From assembly GCA_003971905.1 (NCBI GenBank), contig RSEE01000031.1, positions 372,001 to 436,000 on the forward strand: DNA of 64,000 bases, written 5' to 3'. The stretch comes from Moniliella sp. 'wahieum'. Lineage: Eukaryota; Basidiomycota; Moniliellomycetes; Moniliellales; Moniliellaceae. The notes under the pieces are model-generated. The model searched no databases and was not told the origin of the DNA. It worked only from the letters and a program-made list of their open reading frames with translations. The translations under genes and the position numbers were made by a program. Positions within the stretch are counted from its first letter, which is position 1. The number at the start of each line of letters is the position of its first letter. Positions 1 to 11,128 of this stretch are shown here, one piece after another.

Positions 1-1066
1 TTATGCCTGGGAGTACTACGCGTTACGCGTTACGCGTTACCTCACCGGTCACCGCTAACCGGCGGTCATGCATCATGCACCCTGGCTGCTATGTAAGTCT
101 GTGGGCATGCCGGCGTGTGTGCCTGAAAGTGTGCCTTGGTTCCAATGCGTCTCATCCGGTTCCTGAGCTGCCGGCAAGGCTGCGGAATCCAGCCCGCCTG
201 GCCCGTGGTCCCCGTGGCTAGCTGACTGACTCGCCGCGCCGGATGCACTTCTAAAATTTCAGCTTATTCAGCTGCTGAATACTCAGCGATGGATGCTCGA
301 TGGCCCGCGCACGGGGCCAGTGCTGCGCCAGACTGCCCCGCTGGGCCGTGGTTCTGTCATGATCTGATCGATGAAGCTGAAGAGTTTTTACATGATTTTT
401 TTGATCATAGCCGACAGTCCATAGTCCATGGCAGTCGGTAGCCGACACCATTCACAACTCCTCCCATGCACCATGTGCGGTGTTCGAGTTCAAGGCCCGA
501 TGCCCGGTGCCGATCGTCGGTGCACGCTCTGCTTCCTCCAAACATGCCTCGCGCACCCTCATCCATCCTGCATCACCCATTGTAGTCACTAGTCAGGCCC
601 CTGCGCCTGATGTGCTGTGGGGCCGAGTAGGCGTAGAAGGTCCGAATAGGCTCGCCGCCTTGGTTTCTCATCCGACTCCCGTTCGCTTTGCTTTCTCCGT
701 TGTACGCTCCTTCTTTTCACCACCACCTTTTCCCAGCCACTTTTCCCGCTGTCCCTTGCTCCCACATCCCACCGCCTCTCTCACCTGCGTATGCCCCTCT
801 AGCCTCTGGCGCCCCCGAACGGCCCTGCTGCTCTCCCATCTTTTTCTGCGCCCGCCCTTTCCCACGCGCTCTCCCTTATCGCGTCGCCAGCTTGCACCGC
901 ATCTTCTGCAGCGTCGGCCCTATAGCAGCACCTGCCCGCCTGTCTCAACTGCCTGCGTAACTTGGCACAGCCTCTGCTCCTAACCTGCCACCCGCTTGCG
1001 CATTCTTGCCTTTTTTCGCACTTCCACAGCCACACCATTTCAGTTTCCTGGCAGACCCATCCTCGC
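1..1066. other. Intergenic, no supported gene
   Basis: Apart from the ACGCGT repeat at the left edge, I see a pyrimidine-rich stretch from about 660 to 1000 that opens several frames without any recognisable domain. The stretch could be promoter or 5' UTR of the gene that follows. Nothing here supports a coding call. Confidence 0.5.
17..40. repeat. TACGCGT short tandem repeat
   Basis: Three to four copies of an 8-base unit (GTTACGCG) run in tandem, carrying ACGCGT cores. Similar ACGCGT-rich words recur in other intergenic stretches of the window, for example near 3.2, 44.5 and 44.7 kb. No gene overlaps it. Confidence 0.8.
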
Positions 1067-1622
1067 ATGCCAGTCCCTGTGTCGAAGCCTGAGCCACGTA
1101 TGTCGACTGCTGTTACCAACCAGCCTTCTCCTACCCGTCTGCGCAACATGCCCCCTATGTACCCACCGATCCGCACAAGGACTCCAGTGTAAGTTACATT
1201 CTTAATCGTTTCGCACTGAGAGTACGAAATACTGATTGCTGAAATACTGATTGCTGACTTTTGGTTGTGCTCCCCCCTGGATCAAGATCCCGAGTACCTT
1301 ACCACCAAGATCTTCCGCCGCTCCCTTTTGGGACCCTCGCGTGAAACTGATCCTCAACAGTCGTCCACGCTGCGCACTGGCTTCTCATCGGTACGTTGAT
1401 TAAGATTGCTGATCCTGCGTATTGCATGATGCATGATCGATGATCCCTTGCTACGAGGTGTGGGCGAAGTACCTTCGCACTGCCATGCACAGCGTCCACG
1501 CCCGTGGCTCTTGTGGGAAGTGTGTTTGTGGCGCTCGTGTCTCGTTCACGCCGCCTGTGCCCGATGCGCAGGGGGTTCGAAGGAGATCGACCCCCTCTTG
1601 GCCTTTCACGCGCACCTACTGA
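1067..1622 (+). CDS. Possible unrecognised gene, fragmentary exons
   Basis: Three short pieces look coding. The first, from an ATG at 1067, runs to a GTAAGT donor at 1189. The second, about 1286-1389, encodes a Ser/Arg-rich peptide containing PEYLTTKIFRRSLLGPS and ends at a GTACGT donor. The third, about 1458-1622, contains EVWAKYLRTAMHSV and ends at TGA. The phases do not join cleanly, so at least one indel or a wrong exon choice is likely. I recognise no domain. These pieces could also be 5' exons of the HTH gene that starts at 1762, which would explain their orientation and spacing. Confidence 0.3.
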
Positions 1623-1761
1623 CCCAGTTGGCTGTACATATTATTTTTTGCTGGTCTTGGGTGTCCGTTTTCAACATTCAACGTTTAATGTCCTCTCATT
1701 CTCTCTCTGCTGGCCGATTCCTACTACCGCTCTCATTGCTCGCGCCCACCAGTCTGCCCAC

Positions 1762-2555
1762 ATGTTGCCGCGCGTACCGGATGCAGAATGGAACACTTCC
1801 GGTCCACGCCACCACGATCTGACCACCCCCCACAACACCGCTCCTGCACTTGGTTCGGTTCCGGCCCCCGCTTCCACTCCCACTTCCGCCGTTGCCCCGA
1901 ACAACATCTTCTTCCCCGTCGAAACCGCAATGCCTCCACCAGCACCGTCGGGCTCGCTGAACCAAGGGGGTACCTACTACCCGCCCCCACTGGACTATTC
2001 TGCGGCCCCTCCCCGACTCGGCCCTGAGCGCGCTGGGGGCATGATGGGCTACCCCCTTACTCGGGCATGCCTGCGCCGCATGGGATGCGCAATCCCTACA
2101 TGCCTCCAGCGCGCTTGCCCGATCCTCCCTTTTTTGAAGGTGGATCCTCAATGGTGCCTGCGTTGCCTGTGACGCAGAAACGGCCCAAGGCACGAATTGA
2201 CGGGGCGGCGCGCAAACGGATTTGCCAGTACGCAGAGTTGCACCCCGACATGCGCCAAGCCGATGTGGCCGCTGCGTTTTCCGTTGAGCGCTCCACGGTG
2301 AGCAAGATCTTGAAACAAAAACAGAAATGGTTAGCTTTGCCCGACGACTCGCCTTCCCTGTCGGGCGCAAGTGTGCCGGGCGGACCGAGACGTGTCAAAC
2401 GCGAGCGCGCTTCTCCGCCCGGGTCTCGGACGTCTACCAGCTCTTCCCTCCCCTCGCCCCAGACACGCACTTCGCTCGAAACGACACTCTACCCGAATCC
2501 GAACGGATTACCAGCCAGCTCGGTCGCCCTGCCTTTGCCCCCGGCACCGCAGTAG
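1762..2555 (+). CDS. Psq/CENP-B-type helix-turn-helix DNA-binding protein
   Basis: The N-terminal half is Pro/Ser/Gly-rich and disordered. It is followed by a basic stretch (TQKRPKARIDGAARKRI) and a helix-turn-helix of the CENP-B N-terminal/psq kind, with AELHPDMRQADVAAAFSVER followed by STVSKILKQKQKW, at about 2200-2340. The family binds DNA sequence-specifically and is related to pogo-like transposases and fission-yeast Abp1/Cbh proteins. No DDE transposase domain follows; only a Ser/Pro-rich tail of about 75 residues remains. That suggests a domesticated DNA-binding factor in the nucleus. The frame changes at the C-run 2052-2056, where one C appears to be missing. The chosen ATG lies just after a CCACCAG that could be a splice acceptor, so upstream exons are possible. 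The domain call is firm; the function is not. Confidence 0.75.
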
Positions 2556-4317
2556 TGGCAAAGCGTTCCCCTCTTACCATTTTGCTTGGTGCCTTGCTTG
2601 CTTCCTTCTATGACTTTTATTTGTGGACCACAGCCCCCTCGGGTCCTTAATGTTTCCTTATTGCCCCGTCGTTATGTTCACTCGCGCCCCCCCCCCATCC
2701 TCTGCTATCTCGCTGTCGTGCCATCCCCCCTCTTTCCTGTGTTGCTGCTGTACCAGCCTGAGGCCTGATTATGCCATACCGGCCTACGTGCTTGACATTA
2801 ACTTGCGCTGTAGGATCACATGAAGTGTCATTTAACCCTTTACTACCAGTATCAGTACCAACTGTCCTTTAAATTTAAACCTCTACACCTGTGCGGGAAC
2901 CTGTACCAGGGACAGAGAGGATGGAGCGATAACCGCTAGAGCTCTCCGCTAGCTGCTCCTCGACTGGAAGCTTGAACACAGGGATGCTCTTGCACTGCCA
3001 CCCACCCGTCCCGACCATGATATTGACCCGCATGCTGTCTGTCTGTGCTGCCCCCCAGACCCTAGGATGGTAGTAGCCTCGACCCTGCCCGACCCTGTTG
3101 ACCCTGGTGCACCCCAGCGAGTCCGGGCGGAGCGGGAAGCTTGGAAGATGCCGCGGGAGGGTGACAACACGCGTGGTGTACGCTGACGTGTGACGCGTGA
3201 CACGTGGCATGTAAGGAACGGTGACGTCACATATCACGCCTGTGATTTTGAAAGTTAAGTTCTGAGGGCTTGCTTGGAATGACTGAAGGGAGAAACCCTG
3301 GCGAAGTGGCGGAGTCGGCCCGCGCCTCTCTGATCCCATCCGTCCTTACCATCTTCGATGGTGTCTTTCGCTTCTCCGGCCCGTTCGCCTGTGCGCCCGG
3401 ACGAGCCAAAGCAAGAAAAGGGCGTGTGGCACGGCCCGACGTGGTACCAGTGGCACCGAAGCACAAACGGGACGGCAAGGCGCAAGACGAGGGCGAGGCA
3501 GAATGGAAACCCACCACAGACGAGAATATGCCCTCTCTGTACATACGTGCCCCCGTTAAGAACATATAGTACCGAGCTACAACCGCAGTCGGCCGCGAGG
3601 TCAAAGGGTTGCCGGTCCCCCCCACTCCCAGGATGATGCTTCCCTTTCGGCGGCCTGGAAGGCGCCCGTCTGGCGACGCGCCGTCGGTTCTAAAGTACTT
3701 CGTTCAACGCTCCGAGGAGCCCTGGGGCGCAGGCTGGGTTTGTGATACATCCCGAAACCTGCGTGGTTTAGGGTATCATATGCGGGTGTAGCATTCGCAG
3801 GCGACAAAACGAAGCAAGGGAGGCAATGGTAGTACGGTGCATGTCCAGAGACCCCTGGCAAGCGGGCTCGAGGGCAGGATGAAGGCCAGCTGGCAAATGC
3901 TATTGTAAAGGCACCTCTCCATCGCATGCCTTGGCAAACCTCTCAGCGCCTCCGCCCTTGACTCTGGCTCCAGACTGGATCTACGGGAATCGGTCCAGAG
4001 ATCTGTTGGTGTATGGCGGTGAGGAAGGGGAAGGGGGGTGTGAGATTGAAGAATACAAGGGGAGGACAAGTCAACATCAGAACAACCTTTGCAGGGAGGC
4101 AACAGGTACCAAGTCGTAGTTAGGCGGGCATTGGAACGCGGCATGGTACATGCTTGGCCCCTCAGCCCTGAGCCTGAGCAAGGAGCGGACGAAGGAGGTG
4201 TGGTGGGGGTGGAGGGGGGATGGAAAGGGGATGGAAGAGAAATGCGGAGGTGAGGTGTTATACACGATTTTTGTAGCGAGACGCGGCGCGGAACGAGGCC
4301 TATTTCTTGTCATGGCC
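2556..4317. other. Long intergenic gap, no supported gene
   Basis: This is the shared 3' side of the HTH gene (+) and CAF40 (-). Several open frames of up to about 150 codons exist on both strands, but none has a recognisable motif or plausible splice structure. A run of ACGCGT/ACGTGT-type words (gtgacgcgtgacacgtg) occurs near 3188-3208. The frame at 3270-3569 (+) has a moderately protein-like end but no similarity I know. Confidence 0.5.
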
Positions 4318-5468
4318 TTACACGCGGTGAGCCTCGGCCAAATTGAGAAGCAAGGTGGCCAGGCATCTTTTGGTGATCTGTAGGAGTTAGCTGGGGTTCA
4401 CCCTTTCCCCACAGACGAGGAAAACGGGGAGGGGGAACGTACATGATCATTCTTGAGCAGCTGCGAGAAGGTGGCATCCCTCAAAGGTGCAGGGAGGCAG
4501 GAGCGCAAGGCCTCGCGTGCACGGGGGTTATCACTCAGCCGAAGGTAGCAGCGCACCACATGCTTCAGGAGTCGGACCGAGTGGGTATCGACAATTTGCT
4601 TGGTAAGGTTGCTCAGCACCTGCGCCACCGCTGAGAAGCGGTCGTAGGTTTGACAAACGTACGCCAACCCCGTTCGTCCAGCAAAATTTTCTGCACAATA
4701 AAGATGGCCACTGTCTTGCTCAGTTCGTACCGGTTTCCATAATCCGAAGCGAGAGCGGGATGATCTCGGTGGTGAGCAGGAATTGGATCACCTCGGTATT
4801 GTCATTTTGCTGACCAGCGCACCAATCACTCCGAGCGAAGTGAGGCGCAGGTATTCAAACGGACGGGTCTTGGAGGTGGTGTTGAGGAACGGGTATAGCA
4901 GCAACGGGATCTGAGCCTGGAGAAAAAGTGGCCGCGTCGCGTTGTGCGAGGCGATGCACTGCATCAGCGCCAATGCATTGCACACCCGGTTGGACGCTTG
5001 CGCCGTCAACGAGGGAGGAGACAGAAGCGGGTACACGGCGATGATCTCTTGGACCAGCGTGGGCATGACCCTGTGGGAATGAGAAGGAAGGGTTAGTGCG
5101 GGTGGGGGGGGGGAAGCGACGAACCATAGCTGTGCCAAAGAACAAGGGCCAGGTCTTCGTACTGCTCGCGCTTCTTGCTGAGCTCCAGCAGTGCATACTC
5201 GCGGGCGGGGCTGTTGCCGGGGGTGCCTGAGGCGGGGGCAGAAGGGTCGGGGCGTTGGCAGAGCTGGGCGATGAGGACGTAGATGGAGGGGACGTGGGGG
5301 CAGCGGCAGAGGCGGAAACGGAGGCGTTTGGCAGAGGCGCGGACGTGCTGCGGGATGGGTGAGCTCGGCGGGGGAGGGGCCGGGAGGAGGAGCGTTGGCG
5401 AGTGCGCTGGGGGGGTAGAGGGCGGCAGGGCCGATGATGGCCGGCAGCGCGGGGAGGGGTAGGCCATG
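4318..5468 (-). CDS. CAF40: CCR4-NOT subunit CAF40/Rcd1 (CNOT9)
   Basis: An armadillo-like scaffold of the CCR4-NOT deadenylase complex, acting in mRNA deadenylation and transcriptional control. The sequence carries the near-invariant family blocks in order: [109 protein letters not shown], and [19 protein letters not shown] followed by REALRSCLP. An Ala/Pro-rich N-terminus precedes them, as in other fungi. The final exon (4318-4377) is joined through a GTACGT donor at 4442 and a CTACAG acceptor, and ends [19 protein letters not shown]. Another intron lies near 5071-5105. Apparent single-base deletions occur near 4670, 4733 and 4803-4808. The start is the first ATG before the Pro-rich region. 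It is divergent from IWS1. Confidence 0.95.
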
Positions 5469-5825
5469 GAGGGGGGAGAGCGCAGGCAGCAGGCAGCAGG
5501 CGAGCGCAGCAGAGCCGATCCGTTGCACCACGCGCAGCAGAACAAGAAGCGTGGCGGCGACCAATTAAGCCCTGGGCAGCAAGCGGCGCCTCTGCCTCCC
5601 GCCCGAGATGCTCGCACCGCTGCCTTCCGCCCATTCCGCCCGCCCCTGCGTTGCAACATTTCACCACCCCAACCCAACCCAATCATGTCTCACTTGACGA
5701 CGCGACTTTATAATTGCGCTAATTAATTAACCTGTATAAAAAGACAGTCGTGCTCCATCTGGCCGCCACCCTCCTCCCCCACCCTCTGTCCCAGCACCCG
5801 CCCCCTCACCAGCCTCACCACCCCC
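5469..5825. promoter_or_regulatory. Bidirectional promoter between CAF40 and IWS1
   Basis: A roughly 360-base divergent spacer. It contains an AT-rich patch (taattaattaa) and a TATA-like gtataaaaag at 5734-5743, about 85 bases upstream of the IWS1 ATG and oriented toward it. Confidence 0.6.
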
Positions 5826-6720
5826 ATGTCGTCCCCACCCCTCAGACGCCCCTCGACCCGCTTGCTGCGAAGAATGTACGTCAGACTCCCCTGGGCACCC
5901 TAACTCAAGAGCAACTGCCGCTAACCCCCTCCTCTCCCCCTAGTGATGCGCCACGCTCGGATCAATGCTGTGATGGATGCAGCCGTCTTGACGAGCAAAA
6001 AGAAGAGCAACAAGCGCAAGCACCGCAGTGCGGACGATGCCCTGGACACGTTGGCCCTCCAGGAGGTGGAACAACTAATGCGGGACATGATGCAAGCCGC
6101 AGACAAGGACCAGAAGGCCAATCTGCAACATCGTCCGGCCACCAACAAGCTGCGGATGTTGTCACGGGTCTGAGACCCTGAAAAAGCCGATTTTGCAGCA
6201 GGCCATCATCGACACAATGTGCTCAAGGCGGTGCGGATGTGGTTGGAGCCGCTGAAGGACCGATCGCTTCCAGCCCTCAATGTGCAACGCGGACTTTACG
6301 GTGCTGACGATGCAGATCGATGAGATCAGCCTCAAGATCAGTGGGCTGGGCCGAATCGTGCTCTTCTACACCATTAACGATAAGGTCGATGTTGAAGTGA
6401 AACGGTGTGCAGAACGGCTGCTGGAACGCTGGTCCCGACCCCTTTTGAAACGCCCCGCATCGCACCGCACCCTTTGTGTTCCCCAAGCCACGGCCTCCTT
6501 GGCCGATATGGATACCGATTTGGACCGTTCGCGAAGAAGATGGATTCTACTCCACGAAACGTTTCCATCCCGCGGCGCGTCACCCACTACACGATTGCCC
6601 CACGCGGTAGGCGGTGTACACTTCCAGGACGAGAGCCAGGAGGCGGCTCGTCGGGCCAAGCGTCGTCGCTTGAACGAGTTGAAGCACAAGTTGAAGCAGG
6701 GAAGCAGATGGGATTTGTAG
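5826..6720 (+). CDS. IWS1: Transcription elongation factor Spn1/Iws1
   Basis: A nuclear elongation factor that travels with RNA polymerase II and Spt6. The TFIIS N-terminal-like domain is unmistakable: VLKAVRMWLEPLKDRSLPAL, NVQRGLY, DEISLKISGLGRIVLFYT, and EVKRCAERLLERWSRPLLKR. Upstream is the conserved DARINAVMDAAV-type helix (seen as ARINAVMDAAVLTSKKK) with a Lys-rich stretch. Downstream are the IPRRVTHYTIAP motif and a basic end (AARRAKRRRLNELKHKLKQ). A short first exon at 5826-5875 ends at a GTACGT donor, with a CCCCTAG acceptor near 5943. The reading frame changes near 6174, 6212, about 6300 and 6560-6600. It is convergent with the SLC41 gene. Confidence 0.93.
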
Positions 6721-7040
6721 TATACGACGAATGATTGTATCTGTGACGCTCCAGGCTCTTTAGTATTTGCACTTGGTACGTTGTAGTGGGTACTGGGTAC
6801 CAAGGTGATATAGCTTGATCTTTTGATTGGGGGACTGGGGGCGGGGGGCGACAGACCTTCCGGCAAGCCAATGGGACACTTGCTTCCCATAGGCCTTGCC
6901 GCTAGTGAAGATGTGGTCCAGGTATGGTAGGCAGATAGATACGTCCGTACTTGGGCTATACCTAAGCATGCCATCGCCAGGAAAGGGAGGATCCGTCATG
7001 GCCAAGTGCCACCGTATTGGCACGCATCGCCGAGCTCCCT
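6721..7040. other. Convergent 3' spacer
   Basis: A 320-base spacer between the ends of IWS1 (+) and the SLC41 transporter (-). It includes a G-run of about 18 bases with interruptions near 6832-6850. I see no gene. Confidence 0.6.
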
Positions 7041-8682
7041 CTACACATATATATTGCTCAATCGCAGATGCCCTCCTGCATCGGGATCAAGATAAGGGAT
7101 CATCTTCGCGTCCCCCGCGCCCTCGCTTTCGCTTGTTTCTTCACTCGGATGAACCAGGCCCAAGAAAGCGCGGTGCCCCGAGCCAGCCGCCGCACTGAAC
7201 GCGGCCGTGAGCAGCAGCTGCGCTAGCACGTCCACCAATGCCGCCATCATCGGTAGCGCGTACGTATCTGGATCGTTTCCTCGCCGCCAAAAGAAGAGAC
7301 AGAGCCAATGTGCGATGCCAGGCCGGCACCTACCGTCACCACCAGCGCTACCATCAGACACGCGCCGAATACTGGGCCAAAGCCCACCTGGCTCGTCGGG
7401 CTGCAGGACAGGTAACCAGGTACCCCCCGCCTACCCCCACCCGATCAGGAGCAGCACCGAAGCCGACACCCAGCCTTCGACCGGGTGGCCGTAGGTGTAC
7501 CCGTCCCCCGCTTGGCCCAGCGCGAGGTACCCCCCGCCCCAAAGGTCCGGTGGCCCAGGTGCGGCGCAGGGTCAAGCTCCGCTCCCGGTTCAAGGTCTGG
7601 TTCCAGTTCCAGTTCCATCTCCATCTCCCTCTCTGCATCCATTACCACCTCGGCCACGTCCGGGTTGGACGCATGGAGGTGCGTGGGATTTCGTTGTCGT
7701 AGTGCAGCCTTGTCGACTCGCGCGAGAGTAGAATGCAGCACAGTTTCCCGCCAGACCAGCGAGCACGGGCGCAACGTTAGCGTACCGGGCATGTCATGCG
7801 CTTGGGAATCCAGCACCAGACCGGACCCGAAGCCAGCCGCCGCAGCCAACAAGGGTGTCCAGCCATGGGACAGAAGAGACCGCGTCTCGCGTTGGCGGAA
7901 CGCGTACACGCCACACACCCGCCCGCACAAGCGCAAGAAGGAGAACCAATACAGGCACCCATGGAACTGCATCCTCTACCGTGAACAGCAGCCCTGCCGC
8001 CGCCAAGGCAACCAGCAACAATGTCATCAAGTCCCCTAGCCGGACGCTACGGGCGCAGCAAGGTTGTCGGCGTCCATGCCGAGTCGTGGACCGAGGAGAA
8101 CAGTGCGCAGAGCGCTTGCCCCACCACCGCCGCCGATACGATGCCTGCACCACTCGACACGGCCAGCACCAGTGCCAGACGTTGGCCCACGGCAACGGCG
8201 GTAGGGTTTGGTTCGGGGGGCAAGAGTTGTCGCAAGCCAAATGCGCCGGCGCCCGCGAGCGTGGCAACGACAGTTGCTTGAAACAACAGGAAGGCCATGT
8301 TGGCTCGTAGGACGGCGATGCGTTGTTTTTGGCAGTCGAGCAAGGTGCCGTGTGTGGCGGTGGCCAGGCGCAGCGATAAGGTCATCGCTGCATTGCCCAG
8401 TGCGTTGAGCAGGACAGGTACGAGTACCAGCAACGTATCTACGTCGGAACGCTTGCCACTCTGCCACCGTGCCAGCAGCCGGCCCACCAAGACGAGACTC
8501 ACCACGCTCCCACATGCCACCGGCGCGGCCTCGCGGAACAAGCTCCAGGCCACCATGGCATCGGCCTGGAGCGAGGGGAAGGAAAAGGAGCTGGCCCAGG
8601 CGCGTGGAGGGATTGCGGGTGGAGGGAGGTGGGGGGTGAGGGGGGAGCAGATGGCTTCGGCGTCGGGAATCGTCCTGGCCAT
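7041..8682 (-). CDS. SLC41/MgtE-family divalent cation (Mg2+) transporter
   Basis: A multi-pass membrane transporter of the SLC41 family, which moves Mg2+ and other divalent cations. The repeated MgtE-type signature appears in each half: VPVLLNALGNAAMTLSLRLA in the first, then DNLAAPVASGLGDLMTLLLV (frame-corrected) and, near the C-terminus, DPDTYALPMMAALVDVLAQL. These match the asparagine/proline-containing half-helices that line the MgtE pore. Hydrophobic segments flank each. Between the second and third motifs lies an acidic Glu-rich loop (EREMEMELELEPDLEPGAEL). The ATG at 8682 (MARTIPDAEA) precedes the first membrane helices. Frame changes occur near 8050, 7800 and 7400. The family is clear; the exact ion and the membrane are inference. 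Confidence 0.85.
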
Positions 8683-9222
8683 CGTCGAGGTGCATGGGAT
8701 GCGATGGATGGCGGATGTGGGGGGGGAGAGAGGGGGGGGAGGGGGAAGGGAGGGCGGGCGGTTGGAGGAGGGGGGTCGGCGAGGAGACCCATGGCGATGG
8801 CCGCCTCGGGGGAGCCTGCGTGTGGAGGAGGCGGGAGATTCATGCCAGCGAGCCTCGTGTGGCCGCGCGTGGGAGACAAGAGGGCGCCGGCGGAAGAAAG
8901 GCGGGGTGGGCGGCGGTGGCAGATGGGGGCGAGAAAAGGCGGCGCTGGCCCCGTGGGTGCACAGGCAGAATGTGCGGCGTTTTAGCGCTGAAGCAGCGCT
9001 GGGGCCGGCGGGTGCTGCTGCTGCCAGCATGGTCATGTGACCGCCGCTGGTCTCGGGCCAAAGTGGCAGCCCAAGTCGCCGGCGCGGGGCGGCCCGGGCG
9101 GCACGATGCATGATCCCTGCCACGGATGACACTGCCGCCGCACAGGCACAGCGCAAGTGTGCCCACTCGGCATCCGCTTTGTTCCCCTCGCCGTCTGCGC
9201 CACGGGGGAATGGGCAAAAAAA
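8683..9222. other. Promoter region of the SLC41 gene
   Basis: G-rich on this strand near 8690-8770, then GC-rich without a recognisable gene, up to the tRNA. Long antisense frames here reflect GC bias. Confidence 0.5.
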
Positions 9223-9307
9223 TGCCTCTTACCCTTGATTCGAACGAGTGATCTTCGCATTGCAAGCAGAGTACAAGTGCGACGCCTTGCCACTGAGCTA
9301 AAGAGGC
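9223..9307 (-). tRNA. tRNA-Thr (anticodon TGT), with intron
   Basis: On the reverse strand, a perfect 7-bp acceptor stem (GCCTCTT/AAGAGGC plus discriminator A) encloses TAGCTCAGTGGCAAGGCG, a 5-bp anticodon stem TCGCA/TGCGA, and TTCGAATC in the T-arm. The anticodon loop is CTTGTA...A with an 11-base intron (CTCTGCTTGCA) in the canonical position after base 37, which gives anticodon TGT. The D-stem and T-stem contain mismatches and an extra base compared with fungal tRNA-Thr, consistent with the indel errors elsewhere or with a degenerate copy. Confidence 0.75.
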
Positions 9308-9692
9308 GGCTTGCATCAGGCATCCTGGCCAGTAGATCTGGGGACACGCTGATTGCATCGCCAATCTAATCCCCTCTTATCGTGTCCTCTCGCAATTGGT
9401 CAATCATTAATCACGAGCGTGACAAATACAAGTCTGCTGGTGCTGGCAACTGGCGCCGTGCGGGGGGTCTGACGCCATCGCTGCTGAGCTTGGTGCTTTG
9501 CCGCGGAAGCGCCCAAGCACCCTCTCCAGGTCCGTGCACTCTGATTAGCACCGGAGCATCGTCGCATCGCATCTTTTTAGTATCAACGTGCTCATCGCGG
9601 CCCAACATGGCGGCTGCAGTGGAGTATAAAAGCACACACATCCTTCGACAGCCACTGCCGTTTGCCGCCCCTCCCATCTGCCGCTGTGCGTC
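9308..9692. promoter_or_regulatory. MCR1 promoter with TATA box
   Basis: The spacer between tRNA-Thr and MCR1. A clear TATA box (gtataaaagc) at 9624-9633 lies about 65 bases upstream of the MCR1 ATG. The rest is GC-rich with no other recognisable element. Confidence 0.6.
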
Positions 9693-10692
9693 ATGATTGC
9701 TCGTCCAACCAGCTCCATCGTCCTCAACGCTACCCGTGCCAGGGTGCGTCCTACGTTTCTGCCCCCTCAGCGGCGTGCGCCCAGCTGCCCGCACCCACTC
9801 CACTGTCGCCACTGCTCGCGCCCAAGACGAGCAACAGGGCGGTCGCGCTGAGTGTCACAGCCACTGCCGCTGTCAGTGCCTGGTTGGGCATGGCGCAGAC
9901 ATGGGCCGAAGAGGAGGATGCTCTGGATGGGGAATCGTTCAAGGAGTTTACACTCAAGAGCATCACGCCTTACAACCACGATTCGCACGTTCTCGTGTTC
10001 GAGTTGCCCAAGGGAACCAAGGCGGCACGTTTGTTGCGTCGGCGTGGCGTTCAAACACCCATCCGGCCTCAAGGACGACAACGGCAACGAAGTCATTCGT
10101 CCTTATACGCCCATCAGCCCGCCGGCAAAGGTGGGCGAGCTGGACTTTTTGATCAAGCGGTACCCGACAGGCAATATGAGCAAGTATGTCTCCTCCCTCA
10201 AACCTGGGGACAAGATTGGCATCAGGGGTCCCATCCCCAAGTGGAAGTACGAGGCAACCAGTTCGAAGAGATTGCGCTGGTGGCTGGTGGAAGTGGGATC
10301 ACGCCCATGTGGCAGTGATCCAGCAGATTGCGTCGGACCCCACAGACAAGACCAAAGTCACCCTCGTGTATGCCAACAAGTCCGAACAAGACATTCTCCT
10401 CCGGGACGAATTTGATGCCTTGGCCAGAAGCATCCGGAACAGTTTACCATTGTGTATGGCCTGGACAAGGCCCCGGCCAATTGGCCTGGATTTGAAGGAT
10501 TCCTCACGTCTGAGATTGCGGAAAATACCTCCCGGACCCAAAGCGGGGCAACAAGGTGCATGTGTTTGTGTGTGGACCACCGGGGCAGATGACGGCTGTG
10601 TCGGGGCCCAAGGGCCCCAACTTTACCCAAGGTGAGCTCTCGGGGCTTCTCAAAGACCTTGGTTTACCATTGATCAGGTATTCAAGTTCTAA
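9693..10692 (+). CDS. MCR1: NADH-cytochrome b5 reductase, mitochondrial type
   Basis: An FAD-containing reductase that passes electrons from NADH to cytochrome b5 and related acceptors. The N-terminus (MIARPTSSIVLNATRARVR) is a basic, hydroxylated mitochondrial presequence. It is followed by a hydrophobic, Ala-rich segment (ALSVTATAAVSAWLGMAQ), the membrane-anchor arrangement of Mcr1. The FAD site is VIRPYTPISPPAKVGELDFL. The Lys/Gly loop is FLIKRYPTGNMSKYVSSL. The NAD site is EIALVAGGSGITPMWQVIQQ, followed by VHVFVCGPPGQM. The C-terminus, after restoring one T at 10663-10665, reads GFTIDQVFKF, as in the family. Frame changes also occur near 10030-10060, 10255 and 10440. Length (about 330 residues) fits Mcr1. 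Confidence 0.95.
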
Positions 10693-11128
10693 GCACAATG
10701 TTATCTGCCTTCTCAAAGGAGATGGCTTGGCTGAGTGCGTGGCGACTTGCCATCGTTCTTCTACTACACACGGCTTTGGATGCGGTGTCTGTGTCGTTTA
10801 ATACATGCCCTATCCGAGAACAACGGCATTGCGCGGATTGTGGGGTGATATGTATATGAGTACTCTAGTGTTCGTATGTCAATGGCGCAAATGTCAGTTC
10901 CTTTTCAGAGTAGCCGGGATAGCAGGGCAGTCGGCGATGCAACATCATACGTAACTTATTCTTCCCTGTGCTTTAGACGATGGCGTAGACGATTGACCCG
11001 TGTGGGTGCGGTGAACTTCAATTAGGAAATTGAAATGTGGTTTGAAATCCACGCGAAGACACCCATTTAGTCCCGACGCGTCGTAGCGTGCCACAAAAGT
11101 AACAGCCACCAACACCACCCGGTTCGCC
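10693..11128. other. Intergenic spacer MCR1-SLX1
   Basis: A tandem spacer of about 435 bases, AT-richer than its surroundings, with no recognisable gene or repeat. It presumably holds the MCR1 terminator and the SLX1 promoter. Confidence 0.5.
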
